In this document: in pieces, positions 35,217 to 42,557 of the stretch
How positions within the stretch are numbered: the first letter of the stretch is position 1
How the letters are laid out: each line of letters opens with the position of its first letter
DNA from: Saprospiraceae bacterium
GTDB taxonomy: Bacteria; Bacteroidota; Bacteroidia; Chitinophagales; Saprospiraceae
Assembly: GCA_013214355.1 (NCBI GenBank)
Contig: JABSSL010000009.1
Location: 62,001 to 126,000, forward strand
Length of the DNA: 64,000 bases
Direction: 5' to 3'
Program-made: the position numbers and the translations under genes
The notes under the pieces: model-generated
Database searches by the model: none
Seen by the model: only the letters and a program-made list of their open reading frames with translations
Told to the model about the DNA's origin: nothing

Positions 35217-35553
35217 GGTTTTCTTTGTATTTTGAATAGAGGTCTATCCCATTATTCCCCTGTTCCCGACGAGAGCGGGAGGTATGAGTTTGAAACAGTG
35301 GAAATGGGGACTTTTACTGCTTTTCTATGAATGCAAGATACTGTCTAATATAGCAGAATTTGATCAAACGGTAGAGAACAACCTTTCCCTGTCCATCTTC
35401 GGGGGGCGATTCGACAGACGGGTAGGCGTGATCAGTTTAGGTAGGCAGGCAAGTTTTAAGGCCAGGAATTGCGACTAGGTAAAGGAATGACTTAACGACA
35501 TAAAAATTGTCAGAGAACCTGCTCAGAGGTAGGAAGAAGGTGTAGTTGTTGAT
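35217..35553. other. 337-base spacer upstream of the HNH-ATPase operon
   Basis: The operon promoter should lie here, but no TAnnTTTG element was found on the minus strand. A small CCCG/CGGG hairpin lies near 35265. A 64-codon plus-strand frame has no recognisable features. Confidence 0.5.
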
Positions 35554-36048
35554 CTAGGAATCTCGCTTTACCCACCGTAAGGCATTATTCCCTTCTGCTC
35601 TCATTGTGGCTAGCACACCATCCAGGTGATCACATTCGTGTTGCAGCAATTCTGATAAATCATCGGCTAAGTCCCAGACTTGCTCCTCCCAGTTTTCGTC
35701 CCTAAAACGCATTTTACAGTAGCGATGTCGCTTTAACCAAACGTGTAAGTCCGGGAAGCTCATACAATCATCCCACATTTCCATCATCTCTTCACTGCAG
35801 TCGAACAATTCTGGGTTGAAGAAGGCAATAGGACGATCTATATTAATCACCACCAGACGTTTCATCACGCCTAGCTGTGGGGCCGCAATGGCCCTTCCTG
35901 CACCATATTTAGCGCGAAACTCTAGAATGACATTGGCCATATCATTGATGGTCTCCTGCAGGGCAGGTACTTCTTCTTTTTTAACAGCTTCGCACACTTC
36001 GTAGAGACGGGGATCACCTAAGAGGACGATATCAGTTAAATGTTTCAT
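35554..36048 (-). CDS. def: Divergent peptide deformylase
   Basis: 164 residues. Peptide deformylase removes the formyl group from new proteins. Motif 3 is intact as QHECDHLDG (two metal-binding His and the catalytic Glu). Motif 1 reads GRAIAAPQLG, and motif 2 reads DDCMSFPD where EGCLS is usual; the metal-binding Cys is kept but the flanking Glu-Gly is Asp-Asp. Length fits the family. The changes suggest a paralogue with altered substrate preference; a standard copy probably exists elsewhere. The start codon is 21 bases before the stop of nothing on this strand; it is followed downstream by the HNH operon and preceded by a metallo-hydrolase gene 20 bases away, suggesting co-transcription with the latter. 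Confidence 0.85.
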   Translation of the reverse strand: MKHLTDIVLLGDPRLYEVCEAVKKEEVPALQETINDMANVILEFRAKYGAGRAIAAPQLGVMKRLVVINIDRPIAFFNPELFDCSEEMMEMWDDCMSFPDLHVWLKRHRYCKMRFRDENWEEQVWDLADDLSELLQHECDHLDGVLATMRAEGNNALRWVKRDS

Positions 36049-36068
36049 GAGTAAGGACTTTATGTTAT

Positions 36069-36848
36069 TTAGAATTGTCCATGGATAACCAATCCATCGT
36101 AGGCAAGTTCGACACCAGCTGGCAAGGTCGGATTGACTTCATCATATAGGCCCATGCGATGACTCACATGGGTGAGATAGGCTTGTTCCGGGGCCAACTC
36201 CTCGATCAGGGCCAGCGCTTCTTCGAGGTTTAAGTGGGAATGGTGTGCTTTGTAGTGCAACGCATTTATGACTATGGTTTTTAGATTCTTGAGTTTCGAT
36301 TTCTCCTCGTCTGATATAGTTTTCATATCGGTAAGATAAGCTAGGTTACCAATACGAAACCCTAAAACAGAAAGCTTTCCATGCAAGTACTGGACGGGTT
36401 GGATCGGTGTGCCCTCTACCTCAAACGGGTGATTTTCTATCGTTTTTAGCACCACCATCGGTGCGCCGGGGTAGGGGTCGGTCTCAAAGACGTAATCAAA
36501 ACGCTTGATCAAGGCTTGTTGGACTTCCACTGTAGCATAAACGGGCATATCTTTCTTCTGCCGATAATTAAAGGGGCGAACATCATCCAAGCCAATTATA
36601 TGATCATTATGAGCATGCGTGAAAAGAACGCCATCTAGATGCTTGATGTTTTCGCGAAGCATTTGTTGCCTGAAATCAGGACCACAATCTATAGATAGCT
36701 TTTGGTCCCCTACTTCCAAGAGGGCAGAAGTTCTCAATCTTTTGTCCTTGGGATTGGTAGATTGACAAACAGGACAATCACAGCCAATGATGGGGACACC
36801 TTGGGAAGTCCCAGACCCTAGTATCGTGAGTTTGAAGTCGATTAGCAA
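36069..36848 (-). CDS. MBL-fold metallo-hydrolase, PhnP-like
   Basis: 259 residues, starting at TTG (an ATT two codons earlier follows an in-frame stop, so no ATG start is available). Features: GSGTSQGVPIIGCDCPVC with the structural zinc cysteines of PhnP-type proteins, the metal site THAHNDHIIGLDD, later NALHYKAHHSHL and a final THVSHRMG histidine motif. The family covers cyclic phosphodiesterases such as PhnP and related metal-dependent hydrolases. No phosphonate genes are nearby, so the substrate is probably something else. It sits between a deformylase gene (20 bases downstream) and a small conserved gene. Confidence 0.88.
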   Translation of the reverse strand: MLIDFKLTILGSGTSQGVPIIGCDCPVCQSTNPKDKRLRTSALLEVGDQKLSIDCGPDFRQQMLRENIKHLDGVLFTHAHNDHIIGLDDVRPFNYRQKKDMPVYATVEVQQALIKRFDYVFETDPYPGAPMVVLKTIENHPFEVEGTPIQPVQYLHGKLSVLGFRIGNLAYLTDMKTISDEEKSKLKNLKTIVINALHYKAHHSHLNLEEALALIEELAPEQAYLTHVSHRMGLYDEVNPTLPAGVELAYDGLVIHGQF

Positions 36849-36922
36849 TGGAATTTAAATCATTAAAATGTAGGAATGTGTTGGTTCATGTTTGAAAGGT
36901 GGAACTGGCGATGGATAGAACG

Positions 36923-37246
36923 TTATTCCTGACTTTTTTCCTCTTCTAATACTTCTTCCGCCTCCGTGGATTTCTGATTCTTGTGCATCTTCTGCAATTG
37001 CTTGAACACTTTAGCAGAGGCTTCTGTGAGATCATCCACAGGATAGTCTACAACAAACTGAAAAATTTCCAATAGGCAATTGATACGACCTTCTGTATCA
37101 AAAAACTTATTGATTACCGCCATCTTGCGATTTTCAACAATACAGTAGCCCGAATTGAAGTTTCCTTTTTCATAGCGGATGGTATAGTCCATTTCGCTAA
37201 ATAGTGTTTCCATCTTCTTGAGCGTATGCTTGGTATATTTGAACAT
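36923..37246 (-). CDS. Small conserved hypothetical protein
   Basis: 107 residues. I recognise the N-terminal part (MDYTIRYEKGNFNSGYCIVE and AVINKFFDTEGRINCLLEI) as a conserved Bacteroidetes hypothetical family without a known function. The last 25 residues are acidic and probably disordered. No signal peptide, so cytoplasmic. Its own promoter is predicted just upstream and it heads a likely operon with the PhnP-like hydrolase and the deformylase. Confidence 0.75.
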   Translation of the reverse strand: MFKYTKHTLKKMETLFSEMDYTIRYEKGNFNSGYCIVENRKMAVINKFFDTEGRINCLLEIFQFVVDYPVDDLTEASAKVFKQLQKMHKNQKSTEAEEVLEEEKSQE

Positions 37247-37262
37247 CTTAGCCAGCTTTTCG

Positions 37263-37296
37263 CAAAAATAGCCATTGTTCCCCAGTATTTCTCAAA
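37263..37296 (-). promoter_or_regulatory. Predicted promoter of the 36923-37246 gene
   Basis: On the minus strand TATTTTTG (37263-37270) matches TAnnTTTG, and TTTG (37293-37296) lies 22 bases upstream as a -33 element, slightly wider than usual. The leader would be about 10 bases. Confidence 0.55.
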
Positions 37297-37451
37297 TTAT
37301 CTCCCTAGAAGGGCTACTTTTACGGGCGATAATCAGAACAAACAAGCAGTGCTATAATTTACTTAGCTAGTAGTAAAGTATAGTGCTAGGTGTTCGGATC
37401 TATCAAAGTACGACCATATAAACGATCTTCGACAATTTTTGCCATCCTTCC

Positions 37452-37466
37452 TGTCCTAATAGGACA
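37452..37466. promoter_or_regulatory. 15-bp palindrome upstream of the small outer-membrane protein gene
   Basis: TGTCCTA, a central A and TAGGACA are perfect mirror arms. The site is about 100 bases before the ATG at 37569. An operator is possible, but nothing else supports it. Confidence 0.35.
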
Positions 37467-37473
37467 TGCCATC

Positions 37474-37536
37474 TTTTAGCTAAAAAAATGATAGAGGGAA
37501 CAAGATTTTTAGTTAAAAAAATGACGCGGGAACACA
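37474..37536 (+). repeat. Imperfect tandem duplication of about 33 bases
   Basis: Two adjacent units beginning TTTTAGCTAAAAAAATGA and TTTTAGTTAAAAAAATGA, each followed by a similar GGGAACA segment, start 33 bases apart. Both carry an in-frame ATG, so they create spurious upstream starts for the next gene. Confidence 0.6.
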
Positions 37537-37568
37537 AAAGATGTTGGAGAATCACAAACGAAAAGACT

Positions 37569-38147
37569 ATGAGAAAATTTTGTTGGGCTATCCTCCTGTG
37601 TTTCGTGAGTTTTTACACTTCAGCCCAGACTTTTAAAGCCGCAGTTGTGGGAGGGTTTAATCTATCTCAGATTGATGGAGATCGACTGGGAGGATTTCAT
37701 AAGATTGGTGTGAATACGGGCGTGAAAGCAGCGGCGGTGTTGTCGGATCGATGGCAATTGAGTATTGAAATGTTGTACGTTCAGCAAGGGAGTAGTCGAT
37801 CAAAAACAGATTCTCCGTTGTCCATGTTTGATCGTATTAATCTCAATCTAGTGGAAGCGCCGATTATGTTGAGTTTCAGCGATTGGAAGGTCCAAGCAGA
37901 AGCGGGTATTTCTTACTCCAACATAATTGATTATAAGGTAACTTCCATTATTGGTGATGATATTACCGACCAGGAAATATATAAGTCTAATATTTTTACC
38001 GGTATCTTGGGGGCTAGTTATTTTTTCACAGATAAGTGGACGCTAAACATCCGATGGTCTAAAAGCCTAGCTAGCTTCCAAGATAGAGAGGGGGGAGATC
38101 CGTTCTTTGGCCGAGTGGTGAGTATACGAATGCTGTATTGGTTATGA
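37569..38147 (+). CDS. Small outer-membrane beta-barrel protein (PorT-like family)
   Basis: 192 residues from the ATG at 37569; earlier in-frame starts lie inside a duplicated leader and precede the signal peptide (ends FYTSAQ). The mature part begins FKAAVVGGFNLSQIDGDRLGG, typical of the porin-family/PorT-like eight-strand barrels of Bacteroidetes, and continues with alternating strands (WQLSIEMLYVQQGSS, WTLNIRWSKSLASF) to a C-terminal RMLYWL. The likely role is structural in the outer membrane; no ligand can be read. Confidence 0.75.
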   Translation: MRKFCWAILLCFVSFYTSAQTFKAAVVGGFNLSQIDGDRLGGFHKIGVNTGVKAAAVLSDRWQLSIEMLYVQQGSSRSKTDSPLSMFDRINLNLVEAPIMLSFSDWKVQAEAGISYSNIIDYKVTSIIGDDITDQEIYKSNIFTGILGASYFFTDKWTLNIRWSKSLASFQDREGGDPFFGRVVSIRMLYWL

Positions 38148-38178
38148 TCAGTAAAAGAAAGAATTGAAATTAATTAGC

Positions 38179-38697
38179 ATGAATAAATTTATACTTGTAT
38201 TATTTCTAGCTATGGCGACTTGGGCCTGCCAAGGTGGTCAAGCTGAGCAATCAAATACTTCAACGCCTACGAACACTCCCGCCGCTGAGACACCCCCAAG
38301 CAATGCTAGTGCATCAAGTAATGCGGGCACTGCTACCTATCCCTCTATCCAGGCTGATATGGTGAAGATGCTTTGGGAAAAGTGTGATTATGTAGACTTT
38401 GTTTTCTACTATCTCAACTTCTCCATGAGCCAAAAAGTGCAAAATAGTATCCGACAAACCATTGCCCATATTTCCAGTGAGGTACCTAGGATTGATCCCA
38501 ACTGTCAACCTATAGGCCGGCTGTTTTTCCAGTCTGAGGGGCAAAATATTGCGGAGGCGGATATCTTTTATAGCAATGGCTGTGCCTATTATATTTTCTA
38601 TGAAGATGGGAAATATGCCTATGCCAATAAGATGCTTCCTCAAGGGACACAATTCTATGACAATATTTTCAAGCAAGTTCAAGCGCAAAAGAAATAG
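38179..38697 (+). CDS. Putative lipoprotein of unknown function
   Basis: 172 residues from the ATG at 38179 (a TTG five codons earlier is less likely). A lipoprotein signal ends ATWAC; then a Ser/Thr/Pro/Ala-rich linker to about residue 50, and a compact C-terminal domain with VDFVFYYLNFSMSQ, DPNCQPIGRLFFQ and NGCAYYIFYEDGKYAYA, including two Cys that might form a disulfide. I do not recognise the family. It lies six bases before the Ppx/GppA gene, suggesting co-transcription. Confidence 0.65.
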   Translation: MNKFILVLFLAMATWACQGGQAEQSNTSTPTNTPAAETPPSNASASSNAGTATYPSIQADMVKMLWEKCDYVDFVFYYLNFSMSQKVQNSIRQTIAHISSEVPRIDPNCQPIGRLFFQSEGQNIAEADIFYSNGCAYYIFYEDGKYAYANKMLPQGTQFYDNIFKQVQAQKK

Positions 38698-38703
38698 ATC
38701 GGC

Positions 38704-39621
38704 ATGGCTAGAGTAGCAGTGCTGGATCTGGGGACCAATACCTTTCATTTGCTGATTGTCGAAACCGCTACTACAACTCAATTTACCGAGTTGTACAAGG
38801 AAAAGCGATTTGTTAAGTTAGCGGAAGAAGGCATTAAGCGAATAGGAGAGGCCCCGATGCAAAGAGCTACGTCTACGTTAAAATACTACCGTCAATTATT
38901 AGACCAGTACGAGGTTGAGCAAGTCAAAGTCATTGGTACTGCGGCCTTACGTACCGCATCAAATGGTCCAGATCTGATGAAATGGGCCGCTGCAGAAGTG
39001 CACTTGGATATCGAGATTATCAGTGGCCGACGCGAAGCCGCCTTGATTCAGAAGGGGGTCTTCCAGTCTCTGATTGATACCCAAGACCGCTACCTCGTAA
39101 TGGACATTGGAGGCGGAAGCGTTGAGTTTATTATCGCGGAAAGGGATAATGTTCTCTGGTGTCAGAGTTTTCCCGTTGGAGTAGCGGTATTGCTTCGTGA
39201 GTTCCATCAGCATGATCCTATCTCAGTAAAGGAGATACAAGCCTTAACCAATTTTCTAGCCATACAATTATCCGATTTATCCACAGCCTTGCAGGCATGG
39301 CCTACTAAATGGTTGGTAGGTGCTGCGGGCACATTTGATGTGATAGCCCAGCAAATCGCTATTGGAAGTTATACCCCTCAAAGCTGGGAAATCGATCCAA
39401 GTCGCTTTACTCCTTTGTACAATGAACTGAAAGGCATGAGTTGGCAGGAAAGAGAACTGAGTGATTGGATACCGAATGATCGAGTGGACATGATCGTAGT
39501 GGCGAGCAGTTTGATCCAATATGTCCTACGGACTTATCAGATCAAACGGTTTACCGTCTCAGCCTATGCCTTGAAAGAAGGTATGATTGCAGAAATGTTA
39601 CATACTAATCTGCCAGAATAA
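38704..39621 (+). CDS. Ppx/GppA family phosphatase (exopolyphosphatase-like)
   Basis: 305 residues, one ASKHA ATPase-like module. Motifs: VLDLGTNTFHLLI at the start (phosphate-1), GTAALRTASNG, then LVMDIGGGSVEFII (phosphate-2) and ISGRREAALI. The family hydrolyses polyphosphate or pppGpp. The protein is the short form (about 300 residues) without the C-terminal HD-type domain of E. coli Ppx. The last 17 bases overlap the end of the convergent gene at 39605. Confidence 0.9.
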   Translation: MARVAVLDLGTNTFHLLIVETATTTQFTELYKEKRFVKLAEEGIKRIGEAPMQRATSTLKYYRQLLDQYEVEQVKVIGTAALRTASNGPDLMKWAAAEVHLDIEIISGRREAALIQKGVFQSLIDTQDRYLVMDIGGGSVEFIIAERDNVLWCQSFPVGVAVLLREFHQHDPISVKEIQALTNFLAIQLSDLSTALQAWPTKWLVGAAGTFDVIAQQIAIGSYTPQSWEIDPSRFTPLYNELKGMSWQERELSDWIPNDRVDMIVVASSLIQYVLRTYQIKRFTVSAYALKEGMIAEMLHTNLPE

Positions 39622-42172
39622 TCGAACGCGTAGAACGTCTTTGCCCATCTGTCAATTCCACCCAATAGGTACCTGGTGTCAACGGCTGCAGATCTAGTCG
39701 GGTATTCACATCTCTTACTTCCAGTTGTCGGATTAACTGCCCGTTAGCGGCAAATAGTCGCAACTGAAGATCCGTGGACTGGATGATTTCGGAGCTGATC
39801 GAGATTTGTACCCAGTCCCTGGTTGGATTAGGGAATACCTTAAGTTCCGCTTGTACAGCAAGTTCTTCTTGCGTATTGACCATCGGGTCTAGTGTGAAAT
39901 CCCAGATACCTCGACCGTAAGTTCCGAATCGGGCAGTGCCCAAAGAAGGAATATATTCTACGGACCAATAGGTGTGATTCGGCGCGCAATTGGCGCGAAT
40001 GGGATACCAGCGTTCTTCTTCCTGAATGTAAACATAAGGGCCTGCCTCCGTAGCGGCAAAAAGGAATTGCTCAGCAGGGTCTGCGGCTAAGCCTAGAACC
40101 AAAGTGTTTGGCAAACCCTGGTTTAAAGCCACAAAATTCTCACCTCCATCTTTGGAGACAAAAACTGCTGAGTTAGAATATCCACTACCACCTAGGTAGA
40201 CCACATTTTCATTTAGCTGGGAAACGTGAATGGCTTGGCCATAAAAGAATTGTCCTTGGACAATGAAATTAAGTGACTGTTCCCAAGTCTCACCGGCATC
40301 TTTAGAAAAGAAAAAGCGGCCATTATTGGTTGCTACGTACCAGTGGTCAGGGTTTGAGGGCGCAGTTGCTAACGCTGAGATTTCTCCGTCACCAGATTCA
40401 AGTCTAAAATTGAAATCCCCGGTTTCCGCCTCAATTCTGGTTCCTTCAGCTGTCAACTTAATCAGGTAGGATCCTTCGTCATTTTCTAGACTTCCTCCAG
40501 CCATATAAATGGCGTCTTCCTCTGGATTAGGGCTTGCCATTAGCGGGGGCATCCAAAGACCTGAACGTTGGCCTTCTGGAAGTTGATAGGAGGCATTATA
40601 GCCTTGTTCCTGCGGCTTGGCATATTGCGTGATCCATCCTTCGGGATAAACCACCCAAAGTGATTGGCCTCCTTTACTGAAGGTCAAGTGGCCATAGTCT
40701 CCAGATATGATTTGATCAAAATATTCACTTCCTGCCTCGGCGTCTTCAAAGGAGGGAGATCGTTGGAACCCCTGATCTTGTGAACCAGCATAGACGAAAT
40801 TAGGATCTAAAGGATCAGTGACTACGCTATAGTATTGACTGACATTCAAGCCGCTTAAACCGATATTTTGCTGTGTTTCATAGTAGTCATACGAGATACT
40901 CAAGCCTCCATGATTACTAACGAGCAGGAAGGGCGTATCATCCGCTTTGCGATATTCTGCAAAGTACATGATGTCTGCATGCAGCTTGTGCTCCACGTCG
41001 CTATAGTAATCTCCCCAGCGATTGATTCTGGACCAGGTCTTTCCTGCGTTTACACTTCGATAACACTCAACTTCTCCCATCATCAATACTTCAGGGTTCT
41101 CGGGAGATACATACATACCTACCGCCCAAGGTTCCTTGGGTAATGGTCCTTGATAAGACCAGCTTTGCGCTCGGTCCGTAGAAAGGAACACGCCCAAATC
41201 TCCGCCCTCATTTTCCCCAAAACTATATAGACGCAGAGAATCGCCTTGTGCCCAACCATCTAGGTTAACTCGTTGATCACCAAAAGAAAAGGATTCTCCG
41301 GTTTCAAGAAGTGTAAAGTTGCCGCTACTGGAAGTGTATTCAGAATACTTGGGTTCGCCCTCCGAATTATCTACCAAAAAGACGGACTCGCTGTGGTGAG
41401 GATGGTTAAGGTGTACTGCTTCGGGAAGATGGGTTTCAAAAGTCCGTAACTTTTGGAAACTCACACCAGCATCTGTAGAACGGTATAAACTAATGTTATC
41501 CCAATAACTGCGTTTTCCAATAAAAAAAATGATAGGAGCTAGCCCCTCTAGCACTACCACATTTTCTGCTCCCCCCCAGTAATCGTCGCGATTAGGGATG
41601 CCATTGGCTCTATTCCAGGATTGACCTTGATCGTCTGAGTAGTGGATTTCTTTATTGATGAGGGCGACCAATCGCCGTTCTGCTCTATTGGTTACAAAAT
41701 GAAGTGCACCTTCACTGAATACATGCTCTTGGTTGACCACTTCCCAACGACTTCCATCGGATTTACCTTTCCAAAGGGTACCACCAGCAGAAATGAGCCA
41801 GATTTCGTCTGTAACAGGATCGTACTCCGTATCAATGACACTTCCGGCCTGATTTTGGCTTCCGCGTTCCTGCCATTCTCCTCTCAACTTGTCACCAGCC
41901 AAAGTAACTACATCACAACCGGAGCGCCAATCCAGACTGCTTTGCTGCGCTTGAGCGATCTGATTGAGGTATTCTTCTTGTAGCCAATTATCCTCCGGGG
42001 CTGCTCGGTGCATATCTAACAACCACTGATTTCGCTTATCAGCATTGCTCCCTTCTTCCCCCTCCTTAACTAAGGTGTGACCATTAGTGGGGGCAGGCAT
42101 TCGATCGGATTGGCAAGACCAAAAGAGGCAAAACAGTAGGCATAGGAAGGCAGTGGAAGTGTATTGTCTCAT
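39605..42172 (-). CDS. Secreted BNR/sortilin-like propeller protein with T9SS C-terminal sorting domain
   Basis: 855 residues. The N-terminus is a lipoprotein-type signal (ends LFWSC). Residues 100-760 hold BNR/Asp-box repeats (SLYRSTDAGVSFQKL, CYRSVNAGKTWSRI, FFSKDAGETWEQS, VFVSKDGGENFVAL). The last 80 residues are a type A T9SS sorting domain: LKVFPNPTRDWVQI, LFAANGQLIRQLEV, LDLQPLTPGTYWVEL. Such cargo is exported by the T9SS, trimmed and attached to the surface. A lipobox on T9SS cargo is odd because lipidation would tether it in the periplasmic leaflet; the Cys may be coincidental. Substrate unknown. Confidence 0.85.
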   Translation of the reverse strand: MRQYTSTAFLCLLFCLFWSCQSDRMPAPTNGHTLVKEGEEGSNADKRNQWLLDMHRAAPEDNWLQEEYLNQIAQAQQSSLDWRSGCDVVTLAGDKLRGEWQERGSQNQAGSVIDTEYDPVTDEIWLISAGGTLWKGKSDGSRWEVVNQEHVFSEGALHFVTNRAERRLVALINKEIHYSDDQGQSWNRANGIPNRDDYWGGAENVVVLEGLAPIIFFIGKRSYWDNISLYRSTDAGVSFQKLRTFETHLPEAVHLNHPHHSESVFLVDNSEGEPKYSEYTSSSGNFTLLETGESFSFGDQRVNLDGWAQGDSLRLYSFGENEGGDLGVFLSTDRAQSWSYQGPLPKEPWAVGMYVSPENPEVLMMGEVECYRSVNAGKTWSRINRWGDYYSDVEHKLHADIMYFAEYRKADDTPFLLVSNHGGLSISYDYYETQQNIGLSGLNVSQYYSVVTDPLDPNFVYAGSQDQGFQRSPSFEDAEAGSEYFDQIISGDYGHLTFSKGGQSLWVVYPEGWITQYAKPQEQGYNASYQLPEGQRSGLWMPPLMASPNPEEDAIYMAGGSLENDEGSYLIKLTAEGTRIEAETGDFNFRLESGDGEISALATAPSNPDHWYVATNNGRFFFSKDAGETWEQSLNFIVQGQFFYGQAIHVSQLNENVVYLGGSGYSNSAVFVSKDGGENFVALNQGLPNTLVLGLAADPAEQFLFAATEAGPYVYIQEEERWYPIRANCAPNHTYWSVEYIPSLGTARFGTYGRGIWDFTLDPMVNTQEELAVQAELKVFPNPTRDWVQISISSEIIQSTDLQLRLFAANGQLIRQLEVRDVNTRLDLQPLTPGTYWVELTDGQRRSTRSIILAD

Positions 42173-42557
42173 CGCTAAGTTTTTCAGCTCTAGGCAAGTG
42201 ATGCTTCAGACTGGCAGTACAGGATGAAATGCTTACAAACACTATCTACAGAGTAATTTCGAACCTCCTCGTTGGAGAGTCTAGCATTTCTTCTTCCACA
42301 CCGGGGGCCTGTTTTGGCGAGCCTGCGCTGTATATAGGAATTAGTCTTATACGAAAACGGTCCTTACAAATATAAAGTATTTCGGTCAAAAAACAGACTG
42401 TACTAAATGTCGGGAGTTGTCTTTGTAAGACTATAATAATAGGGTTTTGGTTGTGGAATTAAAAGCCTAAATGCCACTTTGTCTGGTTATAGGCAACCTT
42501 GGATCAAAAAAGTTGTATTTGCTAGAGGATACTTTGTCTTTACCAAAACCACCTGCC
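42173..42557. other. 385-base divergent spacer
   Basis: Divergent intergenic region. CTTACAAA (42363-42370) and TTTGTAAG (42422-42429) form an 8-bp inverted repeat. TGTCTTTG (42418-42425) is a weak -7 candidate for the permease gene. Nothing else recognised. Confidence 0.45.

Noticed and set aside
34761-35330. 189-codon plus-strand frame opposite the HNH-ATPase N-terminus
   Set aside because: The minus-strand protein in the same place has a full set of HNH motifs; the plus-strand product has none.
35284-35478. 64-codon plus-strand frame upstream of the HNH-ATPase operon
   Set aside because: No family features; overlaps the expected promoter region. A toxin or antitoxin role was considered but nothing supports it.
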